Source: Acidobacteriota bacterium (GTDB taxonomy: Bacteria; Acidobacteriota; Terriglobia; Acidiferrales; UBA7541). From it: 64,000 nt of DNA. Positions 34,901 to 43,009 of this stretch are shown here, one piece after another (the stretch's first letter is position 1; every line of letters starts with the position of its first letter). The position numbers were made by a program, and so were the translations under genes. The DNA is taken from contig QHYK01000048.1 of the NCBI GenBank assembly GCA_003224085.1, positions 62,001 to 126,000 of the forward strand. The letters are read 5' to 3'. A model generated the notes under the pieces. That model was not told the origin of the DNA and did not search any database. It saw only the letters and a program-made list of their open reading frames with translations.

Positions 34901-35359
34901 TGCGAGCGTTCGCGTTAGATACAGATACGCCGCAGGATCTTGATAGCGCCAGAGCGCCGCGGCCATCGGCGCAATCACCAGAGAAATTTGACCGTCCGCC
35001 AGGCGAAAAAGCGTCGTGGCGCGCCGCTCGAGAATGTCCGCGTGCGGGCTCTGCGGCTCCCACGGCAGCCGGTCAAAAGAAGGAAGCGTGCCGACGCTTC
35101 CCCATGCTCCTGGAAAAACGGCGGCGAAGAAGCGCAATGTTTCCGCGAGCGCTTCGGCTCGGCGGTTTGAATCCGTAACGAAAAACGCGGGGCGCCGCAG
35201 CGCATGGGCGAAATAAACCGCAACCAGTGCTTTGGCGACGTCGTGCAGCCCAGTGACCGAAACGAGGCCCGCGTTTGCGCCGAGCTCCGCCAATGCGCCT
35301 TCCATCGCAGGATGGCGCAGCAAAGCCTCCAATCTTTCGCGGACCGCCGGAAGTATCAT
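31925..35359 (-). CDS. mfd: Transcription-repair coupling factor
   Basis: Mfd displaces stalled RNA polymerase and recruits UvrA/B. The 1144-residue protein has the expected parts: the UvrB-like N-terminus, the RNA polymerase interaction domain (GDFVVHVDHGIGQFEGL), the RecG-like helicase with Walker A GDVGYGKTEVAM, the box VDEEQRFG, the motif ALSATPIPRTL, RVGRSSQRAYAYLL and the C-terminal TRCF domain. Length agrees with the family. It begins 10 bases after the hldE-like gene and is followed by the SurA-like gene. Confidence 0.97.
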   Translation of the reverse strand: MILPAVRERLEALLRHPAMEGALAELGANAGLVSVTGLHDVAKALVAVYFAHALRRPAFFVTDSNRRAEALAETLRFFAAVFPGAWGSVGTLPSFDRLPWEPQSPHADILERRATTLFRLADGQISLVIAPMAAALWRYQDPAAYLYLTRTLAKDTEIGHEELITHLGSVGYTRTEMVELPGQFAVRGGIIDVFSPEAMRPVRIELLGDTVESVREFDARTQRSIAPVVRTTLLPLTEWAVPSPETAILDDSRNGEPAPAFGPAREPGTASLFELSESSLRPIVFLDEPQALRQAAPKHLAIATEVYERHGHANSPAPSHYFWTEEQIAAALAKTSQIHLEQLALSIGSAPQFGISSRPSARFHGDVVACMGDVKSQLASGGRVFLTAASTGEIERFADICREYEVPYVLGESEEAAAGFTAEGAQESAGMLLIRAPFAEGVTFPEANLTIYGHADLFDVTPTEERPSHKIRTSGFFSDFAELKPGDFVVHVDHGIGQFEGLRQIESDGHRGEFMLLRYAEDARLYVPLERMDLVQSYRVLEGAHPALDKLGGTGWNTRKTRVRKSLEDMAEQLLALYAQRKTTPGFAFSPDGNFQREFEDAFEFEETPDQIAAITDIKKDMEKSEPMDRLLCGDVGYGKTEVAMRAAFKVVNDNKQVALLAPTTVLTFQHFETFKKRFAAFPVRIELLSRFRSTAEQKKVLADLDAGKVDIVIGTHRLLSKDVKFADLGLLIVDEEQRFGVAHKERLKEMRKNVDALALSATPIPRTLHMSLVGLRDMSLIETPPRDRLAIQTVVAPFKEELVRSAIQNELARDGQVYFIHNRVESIYSVASMVQKLVPNARVVVGHGQMGEKELESVMLKFIRDETDVLVATTIVENGLDIPRANTILINRADRLGLAELYQLRGRVGRSSQRAYAYLLVPPETTLSDIARKRLAAMKEFSELGAGFRIAALDLELRGAGNMLGRQQHGHIEAIGFDMYCQMLERAVAKLKGGEAAPDLRTTLNLGLDVRIPQDYIPSENLRLRTYKRISTIATEEEKQDVRKELVDRFGKPPSSVENLLDYAVLKSMCERLRISSVERQGSRVAVRFHPETTLDPARLVSVVRSRVGIKPDPSGVLWIELKRGESVPAVLRNVLLGLQGQG

Positions 35360-35369
35360 GCGTGGACGA

Positions 35370-35906
35370 TCAGGAATCCGCGCGCGAGGCGCGCTCCCCT
35401 CGGCGAATTTTTTCGATAATCTCGGTAGTGGAATAACCCTTCAAGATGGGCGCCCTTACAACCTTTCCGCCGGCTGCCTGCACCTCCGCTCGACCAACAA
35501 TCTGATCGAGGGGCCAGTCTTCGCCTTTTACCAGGACGTCTGGAAGCAGGCGGGAAATCATTTCTCGTGGGGTCGGTTCATCGAAGATGACGACGGCATC
35601 CACCGATTCCAGAGCGGAGAGAATCTCCGCGCGCTCATCTTCGGACATTAGCGGCCGGTCCGGGCCTTTTAGCCGGCGGACGCCCGAATCGCTATTGAGG
35701 CCAACAATCAATATGTCCCCTTGGGCCCGCGCGAACTCAAGCTCACGGATGTGCCCCGGGTGGACCAGATCAAAGCAGCCGTTGGTGAAAACGACGCGGC
35801 GGCCATTGCGTTTCTCGGGGCCAAACCGCAAAATCGCTTCTTCAAGCGTCAAGGCTTTCGAATGCAAGGGAGCTCCATGCAGGCACAGAAAAGAAATCGG
35901 GACCAC
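35370..35906 (-). CDS. hldE: HldE C-terminal-type heptose-phosphate nucleotidyltransferase
   Basis: A 178-residue single-domain adenylyltransferase (RfaE domain II). It has the cytidylyltransferase-like motif [17 protein letters not shown] with Hx[16 protein letters not shown], and LVKGEDWP near the end. It would join ADP to D-glycero-D-manno-heptose 1-phosphate in lipopolysaccharide inner-core synthesis. The kinase domain found fused in HldE is absent here, as in many two-gene systems (hldA/hldC). The start is a GTG at 35906 and could be later. It opens the run towards mfd and is divergent from the hydrolase gene. Confidence 0.9.
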   Translation of the reverse strand: MVPISFLCLHGAPLHSKALTLEEAILRFGPEKRNGRRVVFTNGCFDLVHPGHIRELEFARAQGDILIVGLNSDSGVRRLKGPDRPLMSEDERAEILSALESVDAVVIFDEPTPREMISRLLPDVLVKGEDWPLDQIVGRAEVQAAGGKVVRAPILKGYSTTEIIEKIRRGERASRADS

Positions 35907-35965
35907 GTCTGGACTTTCATTTTATCACGAGCGCCAGGCCGGCGCTCAGGAGCCCGCGTTCCACG

Positions 35966-37486
35966 ATGAAATCACGAAAAACCGCACGCGCCGTCGCCGG
36001 AATCCTTCTTTGCGCCGCAGGTTTCTGGCTGGTATTTCCCAGGAGCTATCGCGAGAGAACTTATCTGATTCCCGCGGGCAGCTGCCGCCTGGAAACCACC
36101 ATCATCGAGAAAAAGGAGGGCGCGCCGCAAGGAACTGTCCTTCTTTTCCCTGGGCTTGTTGCCAACAAGAAAGTCATGGCCTATCTCGCCGACGGATTCG
36201 CAGAACAGAACCAGCGAGTCTTTGTGCCGGATTTGCCTGGACATGGGCACAGCCCGGGCCCATTTACACCCCAGCGCGCGGAAGACTGCGGGGAAGCACT
36301 TCTGACCGAGTTGATGCGCCGCGGCATGGTTGAACTCGACCGAACCATACTAGCGGGGCATTCGATGGGAGGGGCCATCGCGTTACGCGTCGGTGCGAAG
36401 ATTCCGGTAGCGGAAGTCGTGGCCATTTCGCCAGCGCCGATGCGGAGCGCGCACGGCGTGCGGCCGGAAATGCTGCTCTATCCGGATCCCGGACCGCTTC
36501 CGCAGCGGTTCGTGGTCATCGACGGTTCCCTCGAGCCGGAACCGATGCGTGCGAATGCGGCGGACCTAGTTGCTTCGCGAAAGGACGAAACGGCGCATTT
36601 CGTCTTGATCCCGGGCGCCACGCACGGAAGCATTATCTTCGACCCTCGCGTGGTGCGCGCTTTTCAAGATTGGACCGCCAAAACGCTGCAACTCCACGGC
36701 ACGCCCGGAATGCCATCGCTGCGCCAGCTCTATGGTGCGCTCGCGGGATTTGCCGGATTGCTATTGCTAGCGAACCCGTTTTTGCGCGAAATCGTGGGTG
36801 GAAAACAGAACGGCGAGAAAGAAGAAAAGCCGGCGGACAGGGGCAATTCCTTGGGGTGGGGCCGGATGGCGCTCGAATTTGCCGTTGCAGCAGTCGTCGG
36901 TGTGATCTTGCTGCGCTTCTGGAATCCTCTGCGCGCGATCCGATTATTCGAAGGGGATTATCTCGCTAGTTTTCTCCTGATTTTGGGGATCGCGCTCGTT
37001 CTCATGCATTTGCATCTTTTCCGCGAGCAGCTTTCTGGTTGGAGCAAAGGATTGGGGGGAGCACTGTTTGGCGGGATGATTTTGTTTCTTCTGTTTACCG
37101 CCTGGCTGGACCTCTCGCTTTATGAAGCGTGGTTGACGCCTGCAAAGTGGGTGCGCTTCCCGTTTCTCTTTCTCGCGTTCATCCCGTATCACATCGCCGA
37201 AGAGATTTGTCTCCTACCGTCGGCGCCGCGAGGCGCCGCACGGCGACTCATGGCTGGATTGTCACTTCGCCTAGTGGCGTGGGGCGCGCTCGCCGCGGGC
37301 GTTCTCTATTTGCACAGCGGCGAAATCCTCATGGTGCTGCTCACGCCCTACTTCGTGCTCTTGCATGTGCTGCAGAGGAGGGGGATGGATATTGTGCGAC
37401 AGGAAACCGGTTCGGTTGCGGCAACCGCCGTATTCGGTGCTATACTCCTGGCTGGTTTTTGCCTGGTGATTTTCCCCGTCACCTGA
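35966..37486 (+). CDS. Alpha/beta hydrolase fused to a polytopic membrane domain
   Basis: A 506-residue protein. One N-terminal hydrophobic segment anchors an alpha/beta hydrolase (about residues 40-240): VLLFPGLVANKK, the nucleophile elbow AGHSMGGA, and a late GATHGSI for the catalytic His. The second half (about 265-506) has eight or so membrane helices, for example LASFLLILGIALVLMHLHLF and FLFLAFIPYHIAEE. The whole resembles lysophospholipase-like enzymes joined to an unknown membrane module. It lies 59 bases from divergent hldE and is followed by a flavoprotein gene. Substrate unknown; a lipid is plausible. Confidence 0.8.
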   Translation: MKSRKTARAVAGILLCAAGFWLVFPRSYRERTYLIPAGSCRLETTIIEKKEGAPQGTVLLFPGLVANKKVMAYLADGFAEQNQRVFVPDLPGHGHSPGPFTPQRAEDCGEALLTELMRRGMVELDRTILAGHSMGGAIALRVGAKIPVAEVVAISPAPMRSAHGVRPEMLLYPDPGPLPQRFVVIDGSLEPEPMRANAADLVASRKDETAHFVLIPGATHGSIIFDPRVVRAFQDWTAKTLQLHGTPGMPSLRQLYGALAGFAGLLLLANPFLREIVGGKQNGEKEEKPADRGNSLGWGRMALEFAVAAVVGVILLRFWNPLRAIRLFEGDYLASFLLILGIALVLMHLHLFREQLSGWSKGLGGALFGGMILFLLFTAWLDLSLYEAWLTPAKWVRFPFLFLAFIPYHIAEEICLLPSAPRGAARRLMAGLSLRLVAWGALAAGVLYLHSGEILMVLLTPYFVLLHVLQRRGMDIVRQETGSVAATAVFGAILLAGFCLVIFPVT

Positions 37487-37593
37487 GGGTGTGGCGCTCC
37501 ACGAGCGCTTTGTCTCTTGTCTTCCTTAGCAAAGGGTCCCGGGCCGCGTTTGCGCATCGGACAGAGGATTCGAGGGGTAAACCAAGAAAATTC

Positions 37594-38784
37594 ATGGCAG
37601 AAATTGCAATCATTGGCGGCGGGCCTTCCGGCGCCATGTGCGGTGAGCAGCTGGCCCGCGCGGGGAACAAAGTAAGACTATTGGATGAGCACCTCGCTTG
37701 GGAAAAACCCTGCGGGGGCGGGTTGACGCACAAAGCCATTCAGTGTTTCCCATTTCTGCTCGACAATTCCTATCCGAAGAAGCTGGTTCACTCCGTTGAG
37801 CTGATCAGCAGCCAGGAGCATCACGCCACTCTGGAAATGCCGCATCCCATCGTGATTTATTCGCGCAAGGTGCTGAATGGGCTGCTGTTGGAGCGCGCGC
37901 AAGCAGCCGGCTGCACGGTGCAGCGCTCTCGCGTGATGAGCGTGGACATCGAAAAAACAAAGCCGAGGTTCTGCGTCGAAGGCCAATGGCACGAAGCGGA
38001 CTTCTTGGTGCTGGCGGCGGGCGCGCGCAATCAGTTGGTGCCGGGGAGCCGCGCGCTCGAGCGCGACGAACTGGAGATGACCCAGGGCTACTTCGTGCCG
38101 CAGAGCGCGGACTCCATTACGATCAAGTTTCTTCCGCAGTTTGAAGGCTACATCTGGTCTTTTCCGCGCAGCGATCATCTCTCGGTGGGAATCTGCGGCA
38201 GCATGTGCTCGCATACCAGCGCGCAGCTTCGGGGACATCTGCAAACTTTCGTCGAGAAGGAGAACATTCCGACCGAAGGTGCAAAGTTTTACAGCCACGT
38301 GCTGCCCTCGCCGCAAGAGCGCACGCTTTCGCAGCGCAATGTCGTGGGCAAAAACTGGGCCCTGGTCGGAGACGCCGCCGCCCTGGTCGATCCCCTCACC
38401 GGCGAAGGACTGTTCTATGCCATTCGCTCCGGCGAACTTCTCGGGCGCTCCCTGGCGCAGGGATGCCCTGAAAAATATCCCGCGTGGCTTAAAGCGGCGT
38501 TTTCCAGCGAACTGGAATTTGCCGCGCGCATCGTGCGGCGCTTTTACCGCGGGTCGTTTTTGGGAAATGCGGTGACCACCCGCATGGTGCAGTTTATTCG
38601 CCGGAACGCCATCTTTCGGCAGTTAATGGCCGACCTCTTCAGCGGCGCGCAGAACTATTCCACCCTGAAACAGCGGCTCTGGGGACACCTGGGTGTCACC
38701 ATCAGCGATTTCGTCGCCAGTGTGCTGAACCTGGAACGCCCCGCGAGCGCGGATGCCGGGAGTACGGGCGCCGTGGGCGACTGA
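37594..38784 (+). CDS. FAD-dependent oxidoreductase, geranylgeranyl-reductase type
   Basis: A 396-residue flavoprotein. The dinucleotide fold opens at IAIIGGGPSGAMCGEQLARAG, with the second FAD motif GDAAALVDPLTGEG near residue 265. The PCGGGLT segment after the first fold is typical of geranylgeranyl-reductase-like enzymes, which hydrogenate isoprenoid chains. Related proteins also act as halogenases or monooxygenases. The ATG at 37594 starts the domain directly; a longer frame upstream overlaps the hydrolase gene and is not used. It follows the hydrolase gene and precedes an ABC exporter. Confidence 0.88.
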   Translation: MAEIAIIGGGPSGAMCGEQLARAGNKVRLLDEHLAWEKPCGGGLTHKAIQCFPFLLDNSYPKKLVHSVELISSQEHHATLEMPHPIVIYSRKVLNGLLLERAQAAGCTVQRSRVMSVDIEKTKPRFCVEGQWHEADFLVLAAGARNQLVPGSRALERDELEMTQGYFVPQSADSITIKFLPQFEGYIWSFPRSDHLSVGICGSMCSHTSAQLRGHLQTFVEKENIPTEGAKFYSHVLPSPQERTLSQRNVVGKNWALVGDAAALVDPLTGEGLFYAIRSGELLGRSLAQGCPEKYPAWLKAAFSSELEFAARIVRRFYRGSFLGNAVTTRMVQFIRRNAIFRQLMADLFSGAQNYSTLKQRLWGHLGVTISDFVASVLNLERPASADAGSTGAVGD

Positions 38785-38914
38785 CCTTAAATTGCCGGCG
38801 GTGCGCGTCCCAATTTGCTTGCTGAATTGCCAAATTCAGCGGTTTCCTTCAATGTAGTTGCATCAGCCCGCCCGGCATCCAACGGCAAGGGCTCCGGATT
38901 TTGTGCCCCGACGC

Positions 38915-40816
38915 ATGGCTACTGAGACCGCCGACGCAGCTGTGTCGAAACAGAAGAAGCGCAAAAACGCGTGGAAGAATCTTCCCGACGTTTGGGCGCT
39001 GATGAAGCCGCGCCGCGGGCTGTTAATTCTGGGCTTCGTGCTCATGGCCATCAACCGCGTCTCCGGATTGGTGCTGCCCGCGTCCACAAAATATTTCGTC
39101 GATAACGTTGTGCTTCACAAGCAGCTTCACCTGCTGACCTCGCTCGCGCTGGCCGTCCTCGCTGCGACGGTTATCCAGGGCCTGACGTCGTTCAGTCTGA
39201 CGCAGTTGGTTTCGAAATCCGCGCAAAAAATGATCACCGAGTTGCGGCAGAAAGTGCAGGCGCACATCGGTCGCCTGCCGATTGCTTTTTACGACGCGAA
39301 CAAAACGGGCGTGCTCGTTTCGCGCATCATGAGCGACGTGGAAGGCGTCCGAAATTTAATTGGCACGGGCTTGATCGAGTTTGTCGGCGGACTGATGACC
39401 GCCGCGATCGCGCTGGTCTATCTGATTCACACGAGCGTGATGATGACTGCCGTGGCGTTCAGCATCCTGGTGTTTTTCGGCGTCGGCATCAGCCTGGCGT
39501 TCAAAACGATTCGCCCGATTTTCCGCGCCCGTCCGAAAATCAATGCGGAAGTCACCGGCCGGCTCACGGAATCTCTGAGCGGAGTGCGTGTCGTCAAGGG
39601 CTATCACGCCGAGGAGCGCGAGGAAAAAGTGTTCTCGGCCGGCGTGCAGCGCTTACTGGACAACGTGCTCAAGACGCTCACGGCAACGTCGCTGATGAGC
39701 CTTTCAGGCGCGATGCTGCTGGGCATCGTGAGCGTGCTCATGATGGAATTGGGCGGGCACAAGATGCTCGCCGGAACCATGACTCCCGGCCAATGGTTCG
39801 CCTACAGCGCCTTCTTAGCCTTTCTCATCGCACCCGTTTTTCAGATTGTGGCTATCGGCACGCAAATCACCGAAGCCATCACCGGCCTCGAGCGCACGCG
39901 CGAAATTCTCAACGAGAAGCCGGAAGACGAAGCCCCGGGCCGAACCGTGACTCTGGACCGGGTCAAAGGTCTGGTCCAAGCGGTGCATGTCAGCTTCTCG
40001 TATGAAGAGAGGAAGGAAGTGCTGCACGACATCAGCTTCGTTTCCGAACCGGGGACCGTGACCGCGCTCGTCGGCCCTTCCGGCGCGGGAAAATCCACCA
40101 TCATTGGCTTGATTGCCGCCTTTTACGTTCCTTCGAGCGGGAAAATGCTGGTGGACGACGTGGACCTGGCCACCGTAAAACTCAGCTCCTTCCGCACGCA
40201 GCTCGGCGTGGTGTTGCAAGAGACTTTTCTTTTCGACGGAACGATTCGCGAAAACGTGGCGTTTTCTAAACCCAACGCCACGGAAGAAGAGATCCTCGCG
40301 GCGTGCCGGATCGCGCGCGTCGATGAATTCGCGGAGTCGTTCGAACAAAAATATGACACCGTGGTGGGCGAACGCGGCGTAAAACTTTCCGGCGGGCAAA
40401 AGCAGCGTGTCTCCATCGCTCGCGCCATCCTCGCCGATCCGCGCATCCTTATTCTGGACGAGGCCACTTCGAGCCTGGACTCGGAGTCCGAGGCTCTGAT
40501 TCAAGAGGGCTTGCGCTACCTGATGCGCGGGCGCACGACCTTTGTCATCGCGCATCGTCTTTCGACCATCCGCCGCGCTGACCAGATCCTCGTTGTCGAG
40601 GCGGGCCGCATCATCGAGCGCGGCACGCACGAAAGCCTCTACGCGCTAGGCGGACGCTACTATGACCTCTACACGAAGCAGCACGCCATCGAGACCAATC
40701 TCTTTCTCGCGCCTGGTGAGAGCACGGTACTCGAAGAAGCCGCCGAGTCGTCCACCGGCGGCGACGAGGCCGGGCTTCCCGACGCCATCCGCTTCCTTCG
40801 CGGCCAAAGCAACTAA
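38915..40816 (+). CDS. MsbA-type ABC transporter (fused membrane and ATPase domains)
   Basis: A protein of about 633 residues with an N-terminal six-helix exporter domain (TM segments from LLILGFVLMAINRV on) and a C-terminal ATPase: Walker A GPSGAGKST, the Q-loop VVLQETFLFDGTIREN, the signature LSGGQKQR, Walker B LILDEATSSLDSE and the switch H in IAHRLSTIRRAD. MsbA flips lipid A or phospholipids, and others export drugs. The ATG at 38915 seems best; an upstream TTG at 38858 gives a longer frame. It stands after the flavoprotein gene. Confidence 0.9.
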   Translation: MATETADAAVSKQKKRKNAWKNLPDVWALMKPRRGLLILGFVLMAINRVSGLVLPASTKYFVDNVVLHKQLHLLTSLALAVLAATVIQGLTSFSLTQLVSKSAQKMITELRQKVQAHIGRLPIAFYDANKTGVLVSRIMSDVEGVRNLIGTGLIEFVGGLMTAAIALVYLIHTSVMMTAVAFSILVFFGVGISLAFKTIRPIFRARPKINAEVTGRLTESLSGVRVVKGYHAEEREEKVFSAGVQRLLDNVLKTLTATSLMSLSGAMLLGIVSVLMMELGGHKMLAGTMTPGQWFAYSAFLAFLIAPVFQIVAIGTQITEAITGLERTREILNEKPEDEAPGRTVTLDRVKGLVQAVHVSFSYEERKEVLHDISFVSEPGTVTALVGPSGAGKSTIIGLIAAFYVPSSGKMLVDDVDLATVKLSSFRTQLGVVLQETFLFDGTIRENVAFSKPNATEEEILAACRIARVDEFAESFEQKYDTVVGERGVKLSGGQKQRVSIARAILADPRILILDEATSSLDSESEALIQEGLRYLMRGRTTFVIAHRLSTIRRADQILVVEAGRIIERGTHESLYALGGRYYDLYTKQHAIETNLFLAPGESTVLEEAAESSTGGDEAGLPDAIRFLRGQSN

Positions 40817-40853
40817 TCTCGAAGCTTTGTGAGCTCTCCTTGCAGCCCGTCTC

Positions 40854-41873
40854 CTAACGCCCGAGAAACATGCTGAGATACCAGGTATTTCCGAAGGGGT
40901 CTTTCACGCCGGATGAGCGGTCGCCGTAGGGTTTGTCTATCGGCGGCTCGGCGGAAGTTGCTCCCGCTCGCAGCGCCTGCGCGTACATCGCATCGACGTC
41001 CGGCACGTAGATGTGCAAGTGGCAGGGCTTCGGCTGATACTCTCCGTGCGCCTCATCGATTTCAAGCGTGGCGTTCCCAATCCGCATGGTGGCATGCATG
41101 ACCATTCCCCGAGGCGATTTGTGCACGCCCATCGCTTCTGCTCCGAATGCTGCTTCCATAAACGGAATCATCTTGTGCGCCTCGCGAAGGTGCAAATACG
41201 GCTGTACGCTGCGCAGGCCTTCCGGCCCTGGAGTCCAGCCTTTCGGCGTCGCGATATACCAACGATTGCCAAAACGGTCTTTGAGCGCGCCCCAGCGATC
41301 GCCCGAAGGATGGTCGTCGGTCGGCCTGTAAATCGCGGTAGCGCCGGCCTGCAGAGCGCGGTCAAATGTGGCGTCGGCGTCTTTGACGTACACATGGATG
41401 TCGGCCGGGGCCGGTGGAATCTGTTCATTCGCATCCCCGGTCTCGATCATGCCGTTGCCAATGGCTACCTCCGCATGCATCAGGGAGCCATCTGGTGCCG
41501 GCACGCGCAGCCGTTCGACGCCTTCAAAAGCTTCTTTCAGGAATTCGATGAAGTCCGATGCGCCCTTCACGATGATGTAGGGCGTGATGGACGTAAATCC
41601 AGGACGCATGTGGAGCGCCTTTGCGGGGGCCGTGGCTGCACGAGAATCAGTTCCTTCCTTCGTAGACATGGATGCCCTCCTCTGCAATTCAGATTTGAGT
41701 GCTGATCGAAATTCCTGTCGCGGCAGGTAACGCAGCTCGCGCGCAATCGCTGCCAGCGGCGCAAGGTCGCGATGCGGGGCCTTTTCCGGCCGCGGCTGCA
41801 GCGACACAAGCATCGCTTGCACAACTTCTTCCACTTGTTCGGCGAGCGTTCGTTTAGGAAGGCGCTTAGGCAT
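40854..41873 (-). CDS. VOC (glyoxalase-like) protein with two domains and a helical N-terminus
   Basis: A 339-residue protein. Residues about 1-70 are helical and charged (LAEQVEEVVQAML, LPRQEFRSALKSELQR). Two vicinal-oxygen-chelate domains of PhnB type follow, each with ITPYIIV or VQPYLHL, HAEV or HATM, and PxGNRWYI or PFGNTWYL. VOC domains usually bind a metal and small metabolites. The start overlaps the stop of the sigma factor gene (ATGCCTAA), so the two are coupled. The N-terminal region could be a partner of the sigma factor; that is inference. Confidence 0.8.
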   Translation of the reverse strand: MPKRLPKRTLAEQVEEVVQAMLVSLQPRPEKAPHRDLAPLAAIARELRYLPRQEFRSALKSELQRRASMSTKEGTDSRAATAPAKALHMRPGFTSITPYIIVKGASDFIEFLKEAFEGVERLRVPAPDGSLMHAEVAIGNGMIETGDANEQIPPAPADIHVYVKDADATFDRALQAGATAIYRPTDDHPSGDRWGALKDRFGNRWYIATPKGWTPGPEGLRSVQPYLHLREAHKMIPFMEAAFGAEAMGVHKSPRGMVMHATMRIGNATLEIDEAHGEYQPKPCHLHIYVPDVDAMYAQALRAGATSAEPPIDKPYGDRSSGVKDPFGNTWYLSMFLGR

Positions 41874-42468
41874 GGTGGCCTCCCATCTGGGCTCGCAGGC
41901 GCTCGAGCGCGCGCAATTGCAATTGCTTGATGGCTCCCTCGCTCTTGCCGAGGCGTTCGGCAATTTCACGGATGCTGCGCTGGTCGACGAACCGCTCATG
42001 AACCACACGACGCTGGGTTTCGGGAAGTTGATTCACCAGCCGGAACAGCCGGGCGCGATGTTCAATGCCGCGCATGTCCGGCGCAGCGCTTGGATCGTGC
42101 GGCTTGTCGCCCATGGAGTATTCGCGAGGCGCGCGTTGCGAGCGATCGATGACGGCGTTCGCGGCGATTCGCAACAGCCATGCTGCGAACGGAACGCCGC
42201 GCCATTCATAACTCTTTAAATTTGCAAGTGCTTTGTAGAACACTTCCGACGTTAGGTCCTCGGCGGTAGCGCGGTCATGCACGCGGCCGGCGATGAAACC
42301 GTAAACGCGTTCGAAATGGAGTTCGTAGAGCGCGTCGAACTTTGAAGGATCGGACCGCGCTGCTTCCACAAGCAGGCGCTCCTCCGCTTTTGCCGCGGCG
42401 TCCACCTGCCCTGACGCAGCGCTTTGCGGCGGAGCTTTCTTCCTTCCGGCGGGTCCGGTGGCGGTCAT
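41866..42468 (-). CDS. ECF-type RNA polymerase sigma factor
   Basis: A 200-residue sigma-70 family factor. Region 2 (FDALYELHFERVYGFIAGRVHDRATAEDLTSEVF, FAAWLLRIAANAVIDRSQR) and region 4 (LPETQRRVVHERFVDQRSIREIAERLGKSEGAIKQLQLRALERL) are present with no region 3, as in extracytoplasmic-function factors. The first 30 residues are an Ala/Lys-rich tail. Its gene overlaps a VOC protein gene rather than an obvious anti-sigma factor. It may control its own promoter, but no motif is clear in the 168 bases upstream. Confidence 0.9.
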   Translation of the reverse strand: MTATGPAGRKKAPPQSAASGQVDAAAKAEERLLVEAARSDPSKFDALYELHFERVYGFIAGRVHDRATAEDLTSEVFYKALANLKSYEWRGVPFAAWLLRIAANAVIDRSQRAPREYSMGDKPHDPSAAPDMRGIEHRARLFRLVNQLPETQRRVVHERFVDQRSIREIAERLGKSEGAIKQLQLRALERLRAQMGGHHA

Positions 42469-42636
42469 CGCTCTGTGAATAATAACTGGCCGCCCGGAAA
42501 AAGGTTACGCAACCTCCTTGTGCAGAGACCGGTTCCGGTGTACGGTCTGTGAGTCTTCACACAGCTTTAACAATTCATTGCTAGTGTCGCCTCGCCTGAT
42601 TCCGGCCTTTGGTCCGCTAGCAACTCCTTTAAGACT

Positions 42637-42963
42637 TTGACCAACGACAATACCCGCGAGCGAAGAGCCAATTCCCGGCGTGCCGCCGACTGGCGCGCCT
42701 TGTTTGGACCGCCGGGGGACCTTTCACCGGGATTGCTGGCGGACTTGAGTCCTATCGGGGTGAGTATTCTGAGCGAAAGGCAATTCCCCGTCGGAACCGC
42801 GATCGAGGTTCATTTGGGGGCTGAGGAATCGGAAGTCCGCGGGCGACTAAAGATGCGCGCCATCGTGCGCCATTGTGAGAGGCGCAGAATCGGCGTTCAT
42901 CTTGTGAACGTGGGGCCCGAACAGCGCGATGACTGGTGGAAAATCATGCGTAGCGAGTCATGA
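42637..42963 (+). CDS. PilZ-domain protein
   Basis: A 108-residue single PilZ domain with both cyclic-di-GMP motifs: RANSR (RxxxR) and DLSPIG (DxSxxG). The C-terminal part holds LKMRAIVRHCERRRIGVHLVNV, typical of the fold. The start is a TTG at 42637, with no good ribosome-binding site, so the true start is uncertain. Divergent from the sigma factor gene. It is a candidate cyclic-di-GMP receptor with unknown target. Confidence 0.7.
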   Translation: MTNDNTRERRANSRRAADWRALFGPPGDLSPGLLADLSPIGVSILSERQFPVGTAIEVHLGAEESEVRGRLKMRAIVRHCERRRIGVHLVNVGPEQRDDWWKIMRSES

Positions 42964-43009
42964 CCGCGCAGGCGTCTTCCCCTCACCCTTCCATTCGCAA
43001 TTCGTCGGC

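Noticed and set aside
37129-37593. Extended N-terminus of the flavoprotein
   Set aside because: It overlaps the hydrolase gene and lacks homology; the dinucleotide fold begins at 37594.
39815-40630. Antisense frame within the ABC exporter
   Set aside because: The plus-strand frame has complete Walker A, signature and Walker B motifs.
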